64,000 bases of DNA from Streptomyces flavotricini (lineage in GTDB: Bacteria; Actinomycetota; Actinomycetes; Streptomycetales; Streptomycetaceae), in the NCBI RefSeq assembly GCF_020639365.1, contig NZ_JAINUL010000001.1, positions 6,018,404 to 6,082,403 of the forward strand, given 5' to 3'. The position numbers and the translations under genes were made by a program. This document shows, piece after piece, positions 57,869-64,000 of the stretch; positions within the stretch are counted from its first letter, which is position 1; every line of letters begins with the position of its first letter. Below the pieces are notes generated by a model that saw nothing but the letters and a program-made list of their open reading frames with translations, ran no database searches and had not been told where the DNA came from.

Positions 57869-59059
57869 ATGAAGTCGTACATCGTGGGCGTCGGCATGAC
57901 GAAGTTCGAGAAGCCGGAGTCGCGGGACTGGCAGTACTGGGACATGGCGAAGGAGGCCGGGACGGCGGCGCTGGCGGACGCGGGGATCTCGTACGACCAG
58001 GTGGAACAGGTCCCGGTGGGGTACTGCTTCCAGGCCTCCACGGCCGGCCAGCGCGCCGCGTACGAGCTGGGGCTGACCGGGGTCCCCGTCTACAACGTGA
58101 ACAACAACTGCGCGACGGGCTCGACGGCGCTGATGATGGCGCGGCAGTTCGTGGAGGGCGGGATCGGCGACTGCGTGCTGGCGCTGGGCTTCGAGAAGAT
58201 GAAGAGGGGCGCGCTGGGCGGCGGCGCCGACGGAGGGGACTTCAAGACCTCGCCGGTGGCCCGGCACTACGGGATCATGGCCGCCGGGCACGGCTTCGAG
58301 ATGTCCCCGCCGACCGCGCAGATCTTCGGGAACGCGGCGCGCGAGCACATGGAGCGGTACGGGACCACCGCCGCACAGCTGGCGATGGTGGGGGCGAAGA
58401 ACCACCGGCACTCGGCGGACAACCCGAACGCGCAGTTCCAGGACGTGTACACGGTGGACGAGATCCTCGGGGCCAAGCCGATCCACACGCCGCTGACGAA
58501 ACTGCAGTGCTCGCCGACCTCGGACGGGGCGGCGGCCGCGGTGGTGGTGTCGGAGCGGTTCGTGGTGCGGCACGGGCTGCACGACAAGGCGGTGGAGATC
58601 GTCGCGCAGGCGATGACGACGGACACGGAGGCCTCGTTCGCCTCCGGCTCCTGCATCGACGTGGTCGGCAAGCCGATGACGCGGGCGGCGGGGCGGCAGG
58701 TGTTCTCGGCCTCCGGGCTCGGGATCGAGAACGTGGACGTGATCGAGCTGCACGACTGCTTCTCGATCAACGAGCTGCTGACGTACGAGGCGCTGGGCAT
58801 GTGCGACGAGGGCGCCGGCGGCAAGCTGGTGGAGTCGGGCGCGACCACCTACGGCGGGCGGTGGGTGGTGAACCCCTCCGGGGGCCTGATCTCCAAGGGG
58901 CACCCGCTGGGCGCGACGGGTCTGGCGCAGGCGGCGGAACTGGTCTGGCAGCTGCGCGGTCAGGCCGGCGCCCGCCAGGTCCCGGGCGCCCGGACCGCCC
59001 TGGCCCACAACATCGGCCTGGGCGGCGCGGCGGTGGTGACCCTGCTGCGGCGGGGCTGA
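57869..59059 (+). CDS. Lipid-transfer protein/thiolase, Ltp1-like
   Basis: ATG 57869 (GTG 57866 is also possible) with GAGGGG upstream, 10 bp after the dehydrogenase stop. The 396-residue SCP2-thiolase has [20 protein letters not shown] (Cys at the thiolase nucleophile position), [45 protein letters not shown] and [18 protein letters not shown]. Long blocks ([30 protein letters not shown]) match M. tuberculosis Ltp1 as I recall it. SCP-x-type thiolases and aldolases act on branched or steroid side chains; which of the two activities applies here is not decidable. It is co-transcribed with the dehydrogenase. Confidence 0.88.
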   Translation: MKSYIVGVGMTKFEKPESRDWQYWDMAKEAGTAALADAGISYDQVEQVPVGYCFQASTAGQRAAYELGLTGVPVYNVNNNCATGSTALMMARQFVEGGIGDCVLALGFEKMKRGALGGGADGGDFKTSPVARHYGIMAAGHGFEMSPPTAQIFGNAAREHMERYGTTAAQLAMVGAKNHRHSADNPNAQFQDVYTVDEILGAKPIHTPLTKLQCSPTSDGAAAAVVVSERFVVRHGLHDKAVEIVAQAMTTDTEASFASGSCIDVVGKPMTRAAGRQVFSASGLGIENVDVIELHDCFSINELLTYEALGMCDEGAGGKLVESGATTYGGRWVVNPSGGLISKGHPLGATGLAQAAELVWQLRGQAGARQVPGARTALAHNIGLGGAAVVTLLRRG

Positions 59060-59099
59060 CCCCTTCCGGGGCGCCGGTCGGAGCCCGCCGCCCGCCGCC

Positions 59100-59525
59100 C
59101 TACGCTTCGAGCGTCGGGTCCGTGACGGCCTCGCCCGTCACGGCGCGGCGGACGGCGTCGGCCAGCGCCCCGGGAGGGTCGTCGCGCAGCACCACCCCCG
59201 CCGCCCCCGCGGCGAGCGCCCCCTCGACCAGGCCCGGCCGGGCCGAACCGGCGAGCAGCAGCACCCGGCACTCCGGAGCCTCGCGGCACACCGCCGCCAC
59301 CTCCGTGAGCACGTCCGGCCGGTCCGCGTCCACCAGCGCCACCGCGGGACAGGCCGTCAGCGCCGCGGCACCCACGTCCTCGCCGGGTGCGACCCGGGCG
59401 ACGACGTCGAGATCCGGCTCCAGCCCGAGCAGGACAGCGAGCGCGCCGGCCGGCGTGCCCGGACCCTCCGCCAGCAGGACCCGCAGCGACCTCGTCGTAC
59501 GGAAATTCCGGGGCATCTCGTCCAC
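59100..59525 (-). CDS. Stand-alone degenerate response-regulator receiver domain
   Basis: A 141-residue protein, GTG start 59525 (ATG 59516 possible), with the CheY-like alternation of strands and helices: LRVLLAEGPGTPAGALAVLL, CPAVALVDADRPD (phospho-Asp position present), RVLLLAGSARPG (Ser/Thr switch) and GVVLRDDPPG, where the invariant Lys is replaced by Arg. No output domain follows. No histidine kinase is adjacent. It could be a pseudo-receiver acting by protein contact. It lies between two steroid-type operons but is transcribed away from the next one. Confidence 0.65.
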   Translation of the reverse strand: MDEMPRNFRTTRSLRVLLAEGPGTPAGALAVLLGLEPDLDVVARVAPGEDVGAAALTACPAVALVDADRPDVLTEVAAVCREAPECRVLLLAGSARPGLVEGALAAGAAGVVLRDDPPGALADAVRRAVTGEAVTDPTLEA

Positions 59526-59584
59526 CCCGCCAGCCTAGGTCCCGACCTCCCCGGTCCACCGGCAACACGCCTCGGCCAAACCAG

Positions 59585-59603
59585 TCCTGACACGCAGTCA
59601 GGA
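59585..59603. promoter_or_regulatory. 19-bp perfect palindrome with CTGAC-N5-GTCAG core
   Basis: TCCTGAC-ACGCA-GTCAGGA lies 39 bp before the 30-bp KstR-type palindrome in the region between the receiver-domain gene and the Hsd4B operon. Confidence 0.75.
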
Positions 59604-59642
59604 GTCTTCCCAACTGGTGGGGCGTGCGTTATACATGCCTTC

Positions 59643-59672
59643 ACCGGTTCTAGAACGCGTTCTAGAACCGGT
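59643..59672. promoter_or_regulatory. 30-bp perfect palindrome containing KstR-type operator
   Basis: The two 15-bp halves (ACCGGTTCTAGAACG and its complement) match without error. The core TAGAACGCGTTCTA (59651-59664) is a perfect KstR-type 14-mer. It precedes the Hsd4B-ADH-SDR operon by about 100 bp. Confidence 0.85.
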
Positions 59673-59681
59673 CCCGCGAAC

Positions 59682-59723
59682 GACCTCGGTGCGGCCGACG
59701 GTGCGGACGGCCGCACCGAGGTC
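59682..59723 (+). promoter_or_regulatory. Leader hairpin upstream of Hsd4B operon
   Basis: GACCTCGGTGCGGCCG (59682-59697) and CGGCCGCACCGAGGTC (59708-59723) form a 16-bp perfect stem with a 10-nt loop between the operators and the ATG at 59772. It would be in the 5' UTR if transcription starts near the operator. It is a possible attenuator or mRNA-stabilising element, or a terminator for an upstream transcript. Confidence 0.6.
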
Positions 59724-59771
59724 TTCCACGCAATGCGAAACCGTAGAACCGGACAAGGAGCAGCATCCTCA

Positions 59772-60626
59772 ATGCCGATCGATGCCGCCAGGGCCCTCGC
59801 CGCAGAACCCCGCCGGGGGGAGATCGCCTGGGACCACAAGGACATCCAGCTCTACCACCTCGGCCTCGGGGCCGGCCGCCCCGCCACCGACCCCGACGAA
59901 CTGCGCTACACCCTGGAGTCCAAGCTCCACGTACTCCCCAGCTTCGCGACCGTGGCCGGCGCCGGCATGGCCATGATGGGCGGGCTCGCCGCCCCCGGGA
60001 TCGAGGTCAACCTCGCGCACGTCCTGCACGGCGGCCAGTCGATCGAGCTGCACCGGCCCCTCCCGGTCAAGGGCAGCGCCACCTCCTCCGCCAAGGTCGC
60101 CGCCCTCTACGACAAGGGCAAGGCGGCGGTGATCGTGCTGCGCACGGAGGTGGCGGACGCCGACGGGCCGCTGTGGACCAGCGACGCGCAGATCTTCGTA
60201 CGCGGCGAGGGCGGCTTCGGCGGCGACCGCGGCCCGTCCGTCTCGTCCGAGCTGCCCGAGCGGGCGCCCGACCGGATCGAGGAGCGGCACATCCGCGAGG
60301 AGCAGGCGCTCCTGTACCGGCTGTCCGGCGACTGGAACCCCCTGCACGCCGACCCCGAGTTCGCCAAGCTGGCCGGCTTCGACCGGCCGATCCTGCACGG
60401 CCTGTGCTCGTACGGGATGACCCTCAAGGCCGTCGTCGACACGGCGCTCGGCGGGGACGTCTCCCGGGTCCGCGCCTACCGCACGCGCTTCGCCGGGGTC
60501 GTCTTCCCGGGCGAGACCCTGCGGATCCGCATGTGGGAGGAGCCCGGGCAGGTCCGGGTCGCGGTGACCGCCGTCGAACGGGACGACGCGCCGGTCCTCG
60601 CCGACACCGTCGTCGAACACGCGTAA
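59772..60626 (+). CDS. hsd4B: MaoC-family enoyl-CoA hydratase, Hsd4B-like
   Basis: A 284-residue double hot-dog protein, ATG 59772 (MPIDAARALAAE). The C-terminal hot dog carries the hydratase-2 motif GDWNPLHADPEFA (D187, N189, H192) and FDRPILHGLCSYGMT. The N-terminal half has WDHKDIQLYHLGLGAG and VLHGGQSIELHRPLP. Length and blocks (IFVRGEGGFGGDRGPS, RFAGVVFPGETL) match M. tuberculosis Hsd4B/Rv3538 as recalled. That protein belongs to the family hydrating steroid side-chain enoyl-CoAs. It is the first of three genes running in series. Symbol by similarity. Confidence 0.9.
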   Translation: MPIDAARALAAEPRRGEIAWDHKDIQLYHLGLGAGRPATDPDELRYTLESKLHVLPSFATVAGAGMAMMGGLAAPGIEVNLAHVLHGGQSIELHRPLPVKGSATSSAKVAALYDKGKAAVIVLRTEVADADGPLWTSDAQIFVRGEGGFGGDRGPSVSSELPERAPDRIEERHIREEQALLYRLSGDWNPLHADPEFAKLAGFDRPILHGLCSYGMTLKAVVDTALGGDVSRVRAYRTRFAGVVFPGETLRIRMWEEPGQVRVAVTAVERDDAPVLADTVVEHA

Positions 60627-60660
60627 CGCCCGACCTTCGCGACACACAAGGAGCCGCACC

Positions 60661-61740
60661 GTGCGCGCAGCACTGCAGAGCGAGATAGGCCAGGACAAGC
60701 TCGAAGTCGTCGACGACATGGAGACCGCTGGCTTCGGCCCCGGCAAGGTCAGGATCCGCATCCGGGCCACCGGCCTGTGCCACTCGGACCTCTCCGCGAT
60801 GAGCGGCGTGCTGCCGCAGCCCGCCCCCTTCATACCCGGCCACGAGGGCTCGGGCGAGATCGTGGACGTCGGCGACGGGGTCACCACGCACGCCATCGGC
60901 GACCGGGTGCTCGTCTGCTGGCTGCCGCCGTGCGGACACTGCCCCGCCTGCAGGCGCGGCCAGGGACACCTGTGCCTGGAGTCCTTCGCGAACGTGGCCA
61001 CGCCCAACTTCCGCCGCGCGGGCGGCGGGGACATATTCGGCTTCGCCGGCACCGGCACCTTCGCCGAGGAGATGGTGGTGCCCGCCGCCTGCGCCGTGCC
61101 GATCCCCGACGACCTGCCGTACGACATCGCCGCGCTGATCGGCTGCGGGGTGACCACCGGCCTGGGCGCCGCCATCAACACCGCCGAGGTGGAGGCCGGT
61201 TCCTCGGCCGCCGTCATCGGCTGCGGCGGCGTCGGCATCTCCGTCATCCAGGGCGCCAAGGTGCAGGGCGCGGCGCAGATCATCGCCGTGGACCCGGTGG
61301 CCTCCCGGCGGGAGGCGGCGCTGCGCTTCGGCGCCACCGAGGCGGTCGCACCGGAGGCCTTCGGCGACGCCAAGAACCGGATCACGGCCGGCGAGGGCTT
61401 CGACTACGTCTTCGAGGTCGTCGGCAAGTCCGCCACCACGCACACCGCCTACGAGATGACCCGGCGCGGCGGATCCGTCGTCGTGGTCGGCGCCGGCGCG
61501 CTCGACGACAACTACTCGATCAACATGTTCTCGCTGTTCTTCGACGAGAAGAAGATCCTGCCGTCGATGTACGGGGGCGGGGACGTGCTCCGCTCCTACG
61601 AGCGCACCATCGCGCTGTGGAGGGCGGGCCGGGTGGACCTGGCGGGCCTGATCACCCACCGGGTGCACCTCGGCGAGATCAACGACGCCCTCGACCAGAT
61701 GCGTACGGGCGTGGCCCTGCGCACCTGCATCGAACTCTGA
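60661..61740 (+). CDS. Zinc-dependent alcohol dehydrogenase
   Basis: GTG 60661 with AAGGAG about 6 nt upstream; 359 residues. Catalytic zinc ligands are Cys40 in TGLCHSDLSA and His61-Glu62 in IPGHEGSGEIV. The structural zinc has four Cys (91, 94, 97, 105). The NAD Rossmann motif is VIGCGGVGISVIQG with acidic VDPVASRR. The class is the long-chain AdhD/class-III-like MDR branch that often sits in steroid/alkane operons. It may oxidise the alcohol made by the P450 to the aldehyde used by the 36290 ALDH. The substrate is inference. Confidence 0.92.
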   Translation: MRAALQSEIGQDKLEVVDDMETAGFGPGKVRIRIRATGLCHSDLSAMSGVLPQPAPFIPGHEGSGEIVDVGDGVTTHAIGDRVLVCWLPPCGHCPACRRGQGHLCLESFANVATPNFRRAGGGDIFGFAGTGTFAEEMVVPAACAVPIPDDLPYDIAALIGCGVTTGLGAAINTAEVEAGSSAAVIGCGGVGISVIQGAKVQGAAQIIAVDPVASRREAALRFGATEAVAPEAFGDAKNRITAGEGFDYVFEVVGKSATTHTAYEMTRRGGSVVVVGAGALDDNYSINMFSLFFDEKKILPSMYGGGDVLRSYERTIALWRAGRVDLAGLITHRVHLGEINDALDQMRTGVALRTCIEL

Positions 61741-61754
61741 GAGGAATCCGGTAG

Positions 61755-62696
61755 ATGTCACTCCCACTCGAGGGACTGTCCGCCATCGTCACCGGCGCCG
61801 GCCGCGGACTCGGCCGGGCCGAGGCGATCGAGCTCGCGCGACTGGGCGCGAGCGTGGTCGTCAACGACTTCGGCCAGAGCGGACGGGACGGCTCAGGAGA
61901 GGCCTCGGCCGCCCCGGCGGAGGAGGTGGCCGAGGAGATCCGCGCCGCGGGCGGGCAGGCGGTGGCGCACCTCGGCGACGTGGCCGACTTCGAGCAGGCG
62001 CGCGAGCTGGTGGAGCTGGCGGTCGACAGCTTCGGGAAGCTCGACGTCCTGGTCAACAACGCGGGCATCCTGCGCGACCGGATGGTCTTCTCCATGTCGG
62101 AGGAGGAATGGGACTCGGTGATCCGGGTCCACCTCAAGGGCCACTTCAACACCACCCACTTCGCCTCCGTGCACTGGCGCGAGCGCTCGAAGGCGGCGGG
62201 CGGACCGGTCTACGGCCGGATCGTCAACACCTCCTCCGAGGCCTTCCTCGGCGGCTCGGCCGGCCAGCCGAACTACGCGGCGGCCAAGGGCGGCATCGTG
62301 GGCCTGACCACCTCGACCGCCCTGGCGCTGGCCAAGTACGGGGTGACGGCCAACGCCATCTGCCCGCGCGCCCGGACCCGGATGACGGAGGACGTCTTCG
62401 CCGGCTTCCAGCTCCCGGAGGACGGCAAGCTCGACCTGCTGGCCCCCGAGCACGTCGCTCCGCTCGTCGGGTACCTGGCCTCGCCGGCCTCGGCCAAGGC
62501 CAACGGGCAGTTGTTCGTGGTCCACGGCGGCATCGTGGTCGTGATGGAACGCCCCAAGGTGGCCGCGAAGTTCGACACCGCGAAGGAGGCCTTCTCCTAC
62601 GAGGAGCTGGACGGACTGCTCACCCCGCACTATGAATCCCGTCCGGCCGGCGAGACCTTCGCCGCGGCGGAGGTCCTCGGCCTCAAGCACGACTAG
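61755..62696 (+). CDS. Short-chain dehydrogenase, Hsd4A-like hydroxyacyl-CoA dehydrogenase
   Basis: A 313-residue SDR with nucleotide-binding IVTGAGRGLGRAEA, VVNDFG (acidic residue selecting NAD), VNNAGILRDRMVFSMSEEEWDSV and the catalytic NYAAAKGG (Tyr174, Lys178) after NTSSEAFLGGS. The long C-terminal extension (about 245-313, ERPKVAAKFDTAKEAFSY) is what separates Hsd4A/HSD17B4-like enzymes from FabG. It would oxidise the 3-hydroxyacyl-CoA formed by the Hsd4B hydratase, the thiolase step being supplied by FadA5 or Ltp1. It lies 14 bp after the alcohol dehydrogenase stop. Confidence 0.9.
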   Translation: MSLPLEGLSAIVTGAGRGLGRAEAIELARLGASVVVNDFGQSGRDGSGEASAAPAEEVAEEIRAAGGQAVAHLGDVADFEQARELVELAVDSFGKLDVLVNNAGILRDRMVFSMSEEEWDSVIRVHLKGHFNTTHFASVHWRERSKAAGGPVYGRIVNTSSEAFLGGSAGQPNYAAAKGGIVGLTTSTALALAKYGVTANAICPRARTRMTEDVFAGFQLPEDGKLDLLAPEHVAPLVGYLASPASAKANGQLFVVHGGIVVVMERPKVAAKFDTAKEAFSYEELDGLLTPHYESRPAGETFAAAEVLGLKHD

Positions 62697-62792
62697 GCCG
62701 TGTCCTTCGGATCAGGGCACGGCCCGGGGCACGGCCAGGGGCCCGTCCGGCGGATCGGGGCCGGGCAGGCCGTCCGGAAGGAGACGAGGGTC

Positions 62793-63377
62793 TTAGGCCG
62801 GGGGAAGGGGCCGCTTGTAGTACCGCCACGGGAACCAGCCGGCGCCGACCGGGATCCAGCCTTCCGATTCCATCCGCCGGTGGCGCGCGATGGAGGGGAG
62901 GGTCACCCTGCAGTGCTCCCACGGGTGGCCGGACGCCTCCACCTCGTGGAAGAAGGGGCCGTAGCCGACCATGTGCCAGCCGTCGCGGCCGGCCTCGTCC
63001 AGGGCGGCCATCTCGTTGAACGCGGTCAGTCCGCTGAGGGTGCGGCGCTTCGGGGCGTCCGGTCCCTCGGCGGGCCGCGGCGGCGAGCCCGCGGTCTTGT
63101 CCGTGAAGCGCTGCTGGGCGGCCTGGCGGCTCACCCCCAGGACGCGGCCCACCGTGTCCCAGCTGTGGCCGGCGGCCCTGGCGCCCTGGACGGCCTCGCG
63201 CAGCAGTCGGCTCGCCTCCTCGGCTCCGACGCGCGAGGCGCCCACCAGGCGCAGGTATCCGTGGGGGTCGTGTTCGAGCGAGTCGGCCAGCCCCTCGGGG
63301 GCGCCGAGGACGGCCGCGGCGATCCCTTCCCGGATCCGGTCCATCTCCGCGGGGTGGAGCAGGGGTCCGTCGTTCAT
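62793..63377 (-). CDS. HTH-containing protein with C-terminal conserved domain
   Basis: A 194-residue protein; ATG 63377 overlaps the stop of the upstream membrane-protein gene (ATGA). Residues about 55-90 form a helix-turn-helix (AAGHSWDTVGRVLGVSRQAAQQRF), of the kind found in ParB/RNAP-sigma-like or BldC-like actinobacterial DNA-binding proteins. The C-terminal half (NEMAALDEAGRDGWHMVGYG and GWIPVGAGWFPWRYYKRP) is not an effector domain I recognise. It is the probable regulator acting on the TGTCAA/TTGACA operators upstream of its operon. Confidence 0.75.
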   Translation of the reverse strand: MNDGPLLHPAEMDRIREGIAAAVLGAPEGLADSLEHDPHGYLRLVGASRVGAEEASRLLREAVQGARAAGHSWDTVGRVLGVSRQAAQQRFTDKTAGSPPRPAEGPDAPKRRTLSGLTAFNEMAALDEAGRDGWHMVGYGPFFHEVEASGHPWEHCRVTLPSIARHRRMESEGWIPVGAGWFPWRYYKRPLPPA

Positions 63378-63655
63378 CGGCGCAGCCCCGCAAGCGGTTC
63401 GAGGGCGTCGAGGAGTTCCTCGTCGCGGCGCGTCCGCTCGGCTTCGGCGGCCGCCGTCCGGGCGGCCGGACCGGCCGTGCAGGCGATGAGCACGAGGCCC
63501 ACGACGATCAGGGCGACGGTGGCGAAGGTGCCGAGCCGGTCGCCGAACACCACCGTCATGGCGGGCAGGCTGATGGTGAGCGGCAGGGCCGCGGCCATGG
63601 AGGGCGTGGTGGGAAAGACGACCCGGTGCCGGGCCCTCGCGTTCAAGATCGACAT
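63374..63655 (-). CDS. Small two-TM protein upstream of HTH gene
   Basis: A 93-residue protein with two hydrophobic segments (about 20-37 and 44-64, TFATVALIVVGLVLIACTAG) and a basic/acidic cytoplasmic C-terminus (ERTRRDEELLDALEPLAGLRR). The ATG at 63655 overlaps the first operator half-site, so a short leader is expected. It is coupled by ATGA to the HTH gene. A membrane partner or sensor for that regulator is a possible role; no family was recognised. Confidence 0.65.
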   Translation of the reverse strand: MSILNARARHRVVFPTTPSMAAALPLTISLPAMTVVFGDRLGTFATVALIVVGLVLIACTAGPAARTAAAEAERTRRDEELLDALEPLAGLRR

Positions 63656-63656
63656 G

Positions 63657-63703
63657 CGTCAAGAAAACATTGACACGAGCGAGTTGTCAAGAATTCGTTG
63701 ACA
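63657..63703. promoter_or_regulatory. Two TGTCAA-N7-TTGACA operators
   Basis: CGTCAA-GAAAACA-TTGACA (63657-63675) and TGTCAA-GAATTCG-TTGACA (63685-63703) are near-identical palindromes, 28 bp apart centre to centre (about 2.7 helical turns). They abut the ATG at 63655 and include TTGACA -35-like sequences on the minus strand, so a regulator bound here would cover the promoter. Confidence 0.7.
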
Positions 63704-63767
63704 CCCCTCCCTCCGGCGGGCCCGCCTGGCGGGCGCCGCGGAGCGGGCGGGGCTTCCCGGACGCCGC

Positions 63768-64000
63768 CTACAGCGGAGCCTGCTGGAGCGGTACGGGCCG
63801 GGGCGCGGCCGGCGGCGGATCCAGCCGGACCGGGGGCGGCGGGGACGCCGGCAGGGTCAGCCCCGTGACCCCGCAGGGGGTCTCGGCGGTCGCGTACGGG
63901 AGGTGCAGGCGGCCCTGCGGGCTCCACAGTCCGGTCCCGAGCCAGCCGTCGGGCGCGGGGAGCCGGAACACGTGCCGGTCGGCGGGGCGCCACAGGCCGA
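63768..64000 (-). CDS. Hypothetical protein, partial (5' end off window)
   Basis: The frame is open through position 64000 on the minus strand. The visible 77 residues are GLWRPADRHVFRLPAPDGWL and onward, with a beta-rich segment (LWSPQGRLHLPYATAETPCGVTGLTL) and a Pro-rich C-terminal tail (PPPPVRLDPPPAAPRP). It is likely the C-terminal end of a longer gene whose start lies beyond the window. No family was recognised. Confidence 0.6.
   Translation of the reverse strand, partial: GLWRPADRHVFRLPAPDGWLGTGLWSPQGRLHLPYATAETPCGVTGLTLPASPPPPVRLDPPPAAPRPVPLQQAPL

Overview
The window is high-GC DNA with SD-led GTG/ATG starts, many 1-4 bp start/stop overlaps and typical streptomycete protein families (DUF6284, DUF2277, DUF6193, SCO2322-like, PhoD-like, GDT1, KstR). 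It looks like part of a Streptomyces (or close relative) chromosome. No organism name is encoded, so this is inference from family content.

Positions 1 to about 8,485 look like the right-hand part of an actinomycete integrative and conjugative element (AICE). A leftward, tightly overlapping operon of small Spd/transfer-type proteins runs off the left edge. It is followed by a GntR/UTRA regulator with its own palindromic operators, a P-loop kinase-like protein, and a lower-GC cargo pair: a cytosine-C5 DNA methyltransferase divergent from a MORC/MutL-like GHKL ATPase fused to a PD-(D/E)XK nuclease. The element ends in a 45-nt tRNA 3' fragment (probable att site) and a strong terminator. Integrase, Rep and TraB would lie left of position 1.

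Positions 8,500-24,300 are ordinary core chromosome: membrane, secreted and envelope proteins, a PhoD-like phosphatase, an HNH nuclease, an MFS exporter with a C-terminal winged-helix-like extension, and a GT87/PAP2 fusion. A yybP-ykoY (manganese) riboswitch lies upstream of a GDT1/TMEM165-type transporter. Positions 14,800-16,060 are gene-free and contain a large symmetrical arrangement of interspersed repeats. A third copy of one repeat disrupts a transglycosylase gene near 27.7 kb.

Positions 28,460-34,850 form a probable vitamin B12 uptake operon: a cobalamin riboswitch, a surface-anchored prenyltransferase-fold (intrinsic-factor-like) protein, an SCO2322-like membrane-anchored protein, EcfT, a fused EcfA1-A2 ATPase and an ECF S component, all with overlapping genes.

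Spread over 24-63 kb is a steroid/acyl-CoA catabolic regulon: a CYP125-like P450, a FadA5-like thiolase, an aldehyde dehydrogenase plus ferredoxin, a KstR-like TetR regulator, a fused acyl-CoA dehydrogenase, an Ltp1-like thiolase, an Hsd4B-like hydratase, a zinc alcohol dehydrogenase and an Hsd4A-like SDR. Six promoters carry KstR-type 14-mers. A second shared palindrome, CTGAC-N5-GTCAG, occurs at four promoters of the same gene set. Envelope-related genes (a GT4/methyltransferase/prenyltransferase-fold operon, a beta-helix/PKD protein, an amidase, a Ser/Thr kinase) are interleaved. The right end holds a small HTH/membrane operon with paired TGTCAA-N7-TTGACA operators and a gene cut by the window edge.
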